Shown: positions 60,254-64,000 of the stretch, piece by piece | Numbering within the stretch: the stretch's first letter is position 1 | Layout: each line of letters opens with the position of its first letter | From: Mycobacterium sp. Marseille-P9652 | Lineage (GTDB): Bacteria; Actinomycetota; Actinomycetes; Mycobacteriales; Mycobacteriaceae | DNA length: 64,000 nucleotides | Assembly: GCF_902652685.1 (NCBI RefSeq) | Contig: NZ_CACRUY010000010.1 | Coordinates: forward strand, 62,001 to 126,000 | Reading direction: 5' to 3' | Position numbers and translations under genes: made by a program | The notes under the pieces: generated by a model | The model's database searches: none | Told to the model about the DNA's origin: nothing | Seen by the model: only the letters and a program-made list of their open reading frames with translations

Positions 60254-61243
60254 ATGCGCTTCGGCCTCTTCATCCCGCAGGGCTGGCGGATGGACCTCGT
60301 CGGCATCGAACCGGAAAGCCACTGGGCGGTGATGCGCGATTTGGCCACCCACGCCGACAACGGCCCGTGGGACTCGCTGTGGGTCTACGACCACTTTCAC
60401 ACCGTCCCGATGCCGACGGACGAGGCCACGCACGAGGCGTGGTCGCTGATGGCGGCGTACGCGGCGACCACGTCGCGGATCAAGCTCGGGCAGATGTGCA
60501 CGGCGATGAGCTACCGCAATCCGGTCTACCTCGCCAAGGTGGCGGCGACCACCGACGTCATCTCCGGCGGCCGCATCCAGATGGGCATCGGCGGCGGCTG
60601 GTACGAACACGAATGGCGCGCATACGGATACGGGTTCCCATCCGCGGGCGTGCGGCTGGGCCGCCTGGACGAGGGCGTGCAGATCATGCGCGACGCCTGG
60701 CGCGACGGCAAAGTGAGCTTCGACGGTAAGCACTACCAGGTCAACGGCGCGATCGTGGCCCCGAAGCCGTTGCGGCACAACGGCATCCCGCTGTGGATCG
60801 CCGGCGGCGGAGAAAAGGTGACGCTGCGCATCGCGGCGCAATACGCGCAGTACACCAACTTCACGCCGGAGCCCGCGGCGTTCGCGCACAAGTCCGAGGT
60901 GCTGGCCGAGCACTGCCGAAAGCTGGGCACGGACTACGACGCCATCGTGCGCTCGGCCAACTTCAACGTGGTTCTGGGTACGTCCGAATCCGATGTCCAG
61001 GAACGGCAGAAGCGGGTCCGCGACCGCTTGGTGGGGTATCTGCCCGAGGCGGCCGCCGATGCGATGATCGCCGGGACAAGCGGGCCCGACTCGCCCACGG
61101 GCACGACCGAACAGGTCATCGAACGGATCGCGAAAGTCCGGGATCTCGGGTGCGATTATGCGATCTGCTACTTCCCGGAGGCGGCCTACGACCGTTCCGG
61201 GATCGAGTTGTTCGAGCGGGAAGTCATTCCCGCGCTCGGCTAG
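60254..61243 (+). CDS. LLM-class F420-dependent oxidoreductase, TIGR03560-like, 329 aa
   Basis: Luciferase-like barrel: MRFGLFIPQGWRMDLVGIEP, SLWVYDHFHTVPMPTDEATH, LGQMCTAMSYRNPVYLAKVA, GRIQMGIGGGWYEHEWRAYG. F420 dependence is inferred from mycobacterial relatives. The ATG at 60254 is leaderless-type, though the frame is open upstream. Its TAG stop shares CTAG with the convergent monooxygenase gene. It is a different subfamily from the LLM protein at 57765. Confidence 0.92.
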   Translation: MRFGLFIPQGWRMDLVGIEPESHWAVMRDLATHADNGPWDSLWVYDHFHTVPMPTDEATHEAWSLMAAYAATTSRIKLGQMCTAMSYRNPVYLAKVAATTDVISGGRIQMGIGGGWYEHEWRAYGYGFPSAGVRLGRLDEGVQIMRDAWRDGKVSFDGKHYQVNGAIVAPKPLRHNGIPLWIAGGGEKVTLRIAAQYAQYTNFTPEPAAFAHKSEVLAEHCRKLGTDYDAIVRSANFNVVLGTSESDVQERQKRVRDRLVGYLPEAAADAMIAGTSGPDSPTGTTEQVIERIAKVRDLGCDYAICYFPEAAYDRSGIELFEREVIPALG

Positions 61244-61533
61244 ATGTCGGTGGTGACGTAGCGCTTCTTCACCGGAGGCGCGGCGAGCAGCGGGGGAAGC
61301 TCGGTCAGCTTGCCCTCGCCGGCGCGAAAGGCGCGATACGCCTCGTCGTCCTGCACCGTTTCCCACAGTTCGTAGATCAACCAGTGCGCTTCGTCGTCCT
61401 CGTCGACCAGCACGTCGGTGCGCAGGTTGCCGGCGAAGGCGCGGGTGTCCCGCAGCGCCCGGGCCATCACGTCGCGGCCGGCGGCGACGGCCTCCGGCTT
61501 GAATTGCAGTTCGAGGGTGACCGTGACTGACAT
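61240..61533 (-). CDS. Antibiotic biosynthesis monooxygenase (ABM)-domain protein, 97 aa
   Basis: Dimeric alpha/beta-barrel ABM domain: VTVTLELQFKPEAVAAGRDV, DVLVDEDDEAHWLIYELWET, DDEAYRAFRAGEGKLTELPP. These small proteins act as cofactor-free oxygenases, heme-degrading enzymes or simple ligand binders, and no catalytic set is diagnostic here. ATG at 61533 has only a weak ribosome site. Its promoter side faces the divergent DUF35-thiolase pair. Confidence 0.88.
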   Translation of the reverse strand: MSVTVTLELQFKPEAVAAGRDVMARALRDTRAFAGNLRTDVLVDEDDEAHWLIYELWETVQDDEAYRAFRAGEGKLTELPPLLAAPPVKKRYVTTDI

Positions 61534-61653
61534 GGTGACAACATAGCGGCTCGCCTCAGGTCACCTCGCCAGCCTCATCGGCACCTGTCTGGAGGGGCCC
61601 GAGTGTCGCGCGAAGGCGCTATCACGGGTGGTATCGCCGCGGAGGGCGCCCAG

Positions 61654-61668
61654 GAGAATGAGATTTCC
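61654..61668. promoter_or_regulatory. GAGAAT-N3-ATTTCC operator-like site
   Basis: GAGAAT-GAG-ATTTCC matches 10 of 12 positions of the recurring palindrome, with a perfect left arm. It ends 56 bases upstream of the DUF35 gene start. Confidence 0.4.
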
Positions 61669-61724
61669 AGTAATGACGAATGCTGTTGTACCTTCGACAG
61701 AACGCACACGACGGAGGGACTTCG

Positions 61725-62150
61725 ATGCAGAAGGCGCTGGCCCCCGAGATATCGACCTGGCCCGACGAGAACCCGCAGCTCATCGGTAGTCGATGCGCCG
61801 ATTGCGGCGCCACCACCTTCCCTGTGCAGCAGTGGTGTCCGCGCTGCAGCGGCGGCGAGATGAGCGAGGTGTTGCTGCCGCGTCGCGGAACCGTGGTGAC
61901 CTGGACCACCCAGGGGTTTCCGCCAGGGGCGCCCTACGCCGGCCCGACGGGCAAGGAGTTCGTGCCGTTCGGCATGGGCCTGGTGCAACTCGGCGACGTG
62001 ATTCGCGTCGAGGGGCGGCTCACCGAGAACGACCCGGCGAAGCTGCGCTTCGGTCAGGAGGTCGAACTCACGATGGTGCCGCTGATTACCGATGCCGACG
62101 GCGACGAGGTCATGACGTTCGCGTTCCGGCCGGTCCAACAAGGAGCCTGA
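61725..62150 (+). CDS. DUF35/OB-fold zinc-ribbon protein, 141 aa
   Basis: Zinc ribbon with Cys24, Cys27, Cys38 and Cys41 (same C-x2-C-x10-C-x2-C spacing as in the fusion at 6661) followed by an OB-fold (GTVVTWTTQGFPPGAPYAGP, GQEVELTMVPLI). GGAGGGA precedes the ATG at 61725. It is the acyl-CoA-associated partner of the thiolase-like gene that starts one base after its stop. The two together equal the fused protein at 6661-8322. Confidence 0.92.
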   Translation: MQKALAPEISTWPDENPQLIGSRCADCGATTFPVQQWCPRCSGGEMSEVLLPRRGTVVTWTTQGFPPGAPYAGPTGKEFVPFGMGLVQLGDVIRVEGRLTENDPAKLRFGQEVELTMVPLITDADGDEVMTFAFRPVQQGA

Positions 62151-62151
62151 T

Positions 62152-63297
62152 ATGACAAACGATGTCGCCATCATCGGCGTCGGCCTGCACCCGTTCGGCA
62201 GGTTCGAGAAGACGGCAATGCAGATGGGCGCCGAGGCGATCCAATCCGCGCTGAAGGACGCCGGCGTGGCATGGAAGGACATCCAGTTCGGCTTCGGGGG
62301 CAGCCACGAGGTGTCCAACCCCGACGCGGTGACCCGGCTGGTCGGGCTGACCGGCATCACGTTCACCAACGTGTTCAACGCGTGCGCCACGGCGGCCAGC
62401 GCGATCCAGCAGACGGCGGAGACCATCCGGTTGGGCAAGTACGACCTCGGGATTGCCATCGGCCTGGACAAGCATCCGCGCGGCGCGTTCACCGACGACC
62501 CGGCCAAGCTGGCGCTGCCACAGTGGTATGCGCAGAACGGGCAATTCGTCACCACGAAGTTCTTCGGGATGAAGGCCAACAAGTACCTGCACGACCACAA
62601 CATCTCCCAGGCGACGCTGGCCAAGGTCGCCGCCAAGAATTACCGCAACGGTGCGCTGAACCCGAATGCGTTCCGCCGCAAGGCGTTATCCGAGGAGGAG
62701 ATCCTCAACTCGGCCGTGCTGAACTACCCGCTGACGCAGTACATGTTCTGCGCGCCCGACGAGGGTGCGGCCGCGGTGATCATGTGCCGCGCCGACATGG
62801 CGCACAAATACACCGACAAGCCGGTATACGTGCGGGCGTGCGAGATTCGCACCCGCCGGTACGGCGCCTACGAGGTGCACGCAACGTCAGCCCCGCTGGA
62901 CGAGGATTCCTCGCCGACGGTGTACGCGGCCCGGGCGGCCTACGAGGCGGCCGGGATCGGGCCGGAGGACGTCGACGTCGCGCAGCTGCAGGACACCGAC
63001 GCCGGCAACGAGGTGATCCACATGGCCGAGACCGGCCTGTGCGCTGACGGCGAGCAGGAAAAGCTGCTCGCCGACGGCGCCACGGAGATTCACGGGACGA
63101 TCCCCGTCAACACCGACGGCGGGCTGATCGCCAACGGCGAGCCGATCGGCGCGTCGGGGCTGCGCCAGATGCACGAACTGGTGCGCCAATTGCGCGGCGA
63201 GGCGGGCGAGCGACAGGTGCCCGGCGACCCGCGCGTCGGCCTCGCGCAGGTGTATGGCGCGCCCGGGACCGCCTCGGCGACGATCCTGTCGGTCTAG
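62152..63297 (+). CDS. Thiolase-like / lipid-transfer acetyl-CoA acetyltransferase, 381 aa
   Basis: Thiolase superfamily of the Ltp type: VAIIGVGLHPFGRFEKTAMQ, NVFNACATAASAIQQTAETI with the nucleophile Cys78, DTDAGNEVIHMAETGLC and VNTDGGLIANGEPIGASGL. The His of the G-H-P thiolase motif is replaced by Glu-Pro-Ile (GEPIGASG), so it is not a standard degradative thiolase. It may catalyse thiolysis or aldol cleavage with its DUF35 partner. Confidence 0.9.
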   Translation: MTNDVAIIGVGLHPFGRFEKTAMQMGAEAIQSALKDAGVAWKDIQFGFGGSHEVSNPDAVTRLVGLTGITFTNVFNACATAASAIQQTAETIRLGKYDLGIAIGLDKHPRGAFTDDPAKLALPQWYAQNGQFVTTKFFGMKANKYLHDHNISQATLAKVAAKNYRNGALNPNAFRRKALSEEEILNSAVLNYPLTQYMFCAPDEGAAAVIMCRADMAHKYTDKPVYVRACEIRTRRYGAYEVHATSAPLDEDSSPTVYAARAAYEAAGIGPEDVDVAQLQDTDAGNEVIHMAETGLCADGEQEKLLADGATEIHGTIPVNTDGGLIANGEPIGASGLRQMHELVRQLRGEAGERQVPGDPRVGLAQVYGAPGTASATILSV

Positions 63298-63317
63298 CGC
63301 TACGCGGCCGCTTTCTG

Positions 63318-63377
63318 CCGAGCGTGCACACACTGCGAGAAATCGGCGAAAATCTCGCAGAGCCAGCGCACGTTCGG
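63318..63377. repeat. Nested intergenic dyad between convergent genes
   Basis: Inner arms CTGCGAGA (63333-63340) and TCTCGCAG (63353-63360) are perfect. Outer arms CCGAGCGTG (63318-63326) and CACGTTCGG (63369-63377) differ by one base pair. It lies between convergent genes, so it may act as a terminator, and it looks like a dispersed repeat. Confidence 0.5.
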
Positions 63378-63390
63378 TGCACCGAGACGG

Positions 63391-64000
63391 CTAAATCGCC
63401 GGGCCCAGAAGGTCGTCCGCGTCCTGGATGATGTAGCCGTAGCCCTGCTCGGCCAGAAAACGCTGCCGGTGCGCGGCGTATTCGGCGTCCAGGCTGTCGC
63501 GCGCCACCACCGAGTAGAAGATCGCGCCGCCGCCGTCGGACTTGGGCCGCAGCAACCGGCCCAGCCGCTGGGCCTCCTCCTGCCGCGACCCGAAGGTGCC
63601 CGAAACCTGAACGGCCACCGACGCTTCCGGCAGGTCGATGGAGAAGTTGGCGACCTTGGACACCACCAGCGTCGTCACCTCGCCGCGGCGGAAACCGTCG
63701 AACAGCGCTTCGCGCTCCTTGGTTCGCGTGGACCCCTGGATCACCGGGGCGTCCAGTTCCGCGCCGAGCTCGTCGAGCTGGTCGAGGTAGGCGCCGATCA
63801 CCAGCGTCTGCTCGCCGGGGTGCTTCGCGAGGATCGACTTGACCACGGCGATCTTGGTGTGCGCGGTCGAACAAACCTTGTACCGCTCTTCGGGTTCGGC
63901 GGTGGCGTACATCATCCGCTCGTTGTCGGTCATGGTGACCCGCACCTCCACGCACTCGGCCGGTGCGATCCAGCCCTGCGCCTCGATGTCCTTCCACGGC
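63391..64000 (-). CDS. ercc3: XPB/Ercc3-type DNA helicase, C-terminal part (5' end outside window)
   Basis: The minus-strand frame is open to the window edge, so only about the last 203 residues are seen. They form the second RecA-like helicase domain: AKHPGEQTLVIGAYLDQLDE (motif IV region), STRTKEREALFDGFRRGEV, VVSKVANFSIDLPEASVAVQ (motif V) and GSRQEEAQRLGRLLRPKSDG (motif VI). XPB is a 3'-5' helicase of DNA repair. In M. tuberculosis Rv0861c follows fadB directly, whereas here a 5.7-kb insert intervenes. Confidence 0.95.
   Translation of the reverse strand, partial: PWKDIEAQGWIAPAECVEVRVTMTDNERMMYATAEPEERYKVCSTAHTKIAVVKSILAKHPGEQTLVIGAYLDQLDELGAELDAPVIQGSTRTKEREALFDGFRRGEVTTLVVSKVANFSIDLPEASVAVQVSGTFGSRQEEAQRLGRLLRPKSDGGGAIFYSVVARDSLDAEYAAHRQRFLAEQGYGYIIQDADDLLGPAI

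Overview
This window is chromosomal DNA of a high-GC actinobacterium, almost certainly a slow-growing Mycobacterium. It holds a complete mce cassette, P450/ferredoxin pairs, F420-type luciferase-like oxidoreductases and LpqH/MmpS-like exported proteins. The block at 48.7-57.7 kb, plus the truncated gene at the right edge, repeats the order I know from M. tuberculosis Rv0853c-Rv0861c: kdc, SRPBCC, far, SRPBCC, SRPBCC, dapC, fadA, fadB, ercc3. A Mycobacterium avium-complex-like species fits the catabolic expansion and the short palindromic intergenic repeats, but the species cannot be fixed from the sequence alone. No insertion sequence, CRISPR array, rRNA or tRNA gene was found.

Layout. 0-2.6 kb: 3' part of a TetR gene, a small unknown gene and a P450-ferredoxin pair. 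2.7-9.9 kb: minus-strand ferredoxin-P450, then an overlapping operon of a NuoF-like flavoprotein, ferredoxin, DUF35-thiolase fusion, alpha/beta hydrolase and two 3-hydroxyisobutyrate-dehydrogenase-like proteins. 10-14 kb: minus-strand operon of two amidohydrolases, a Rieske ferredoxin and an alpha/beta hydrolase. 14-22.5 kb: a membrane protein, a carboxymuconolactone-decarboxylase-like protein beside a dehydrogenase relic, a nitroreductase, two acyl-CoA dehydrogenases, an SDR-ferredoxin-P450 operon and a CoA-transferase. 22.8-32.5 kb: complete yrbEA-yrbEB-mceABCDEF operon. 32.5-35.2 kb: exported proteins and two Mce-associated proteins on the opposite strand. 35.3-38.4 kb: a TetR repressor divergent from a four-gene membrane operon ending in COX3/COX4 (NorE/NorF-like) subunits. 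38.4-46 kb: a fourth P450, a second TetR, exported proteins, an enoyl-CoA hydratase, hydrolases and an amidohydrolase-acyl-CoA ligase pair. 46-48.7 kb: a second Mce-associated pair, a duplicated-domain protein and bfd. 48.7-57.7 kb: the conserved kdc-fadB block. 57.7-63.3 kb: a catabolic insert between fadB and ercc3. Right edge: 3' part of the XPB/Ercc3 helicase gene.

How the genes may work together. P450s with their own ferredoxins could hydroxylate hydrophobic substrates. Acyl-CoA ligase and CoA-transferases would activate acids. Acyl-CoA dehydrogenases, hydratase, SDR, 3-hydroxyisobutyrate-dehydrogenase-like enzymes and thiolase/aldolase proteins would shorten chains, and the Mce transporter could import a lipid. 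The strongest unexplained signal is an AT-rich palindrome, GAGAAT-N3-ATTCTC. It occurs in perfect form in front of the acyl-CoA dehydrogenase pair and the amidohydrolase-ligase pair, and in degenerate form in front of several other catabolic units. This suggests one shared regulator for scattered operons. A second theme is leaderless promoter architecture (TANNNT ending 7-9 bases upstream of the start codon) in front of many conserved-block genes.
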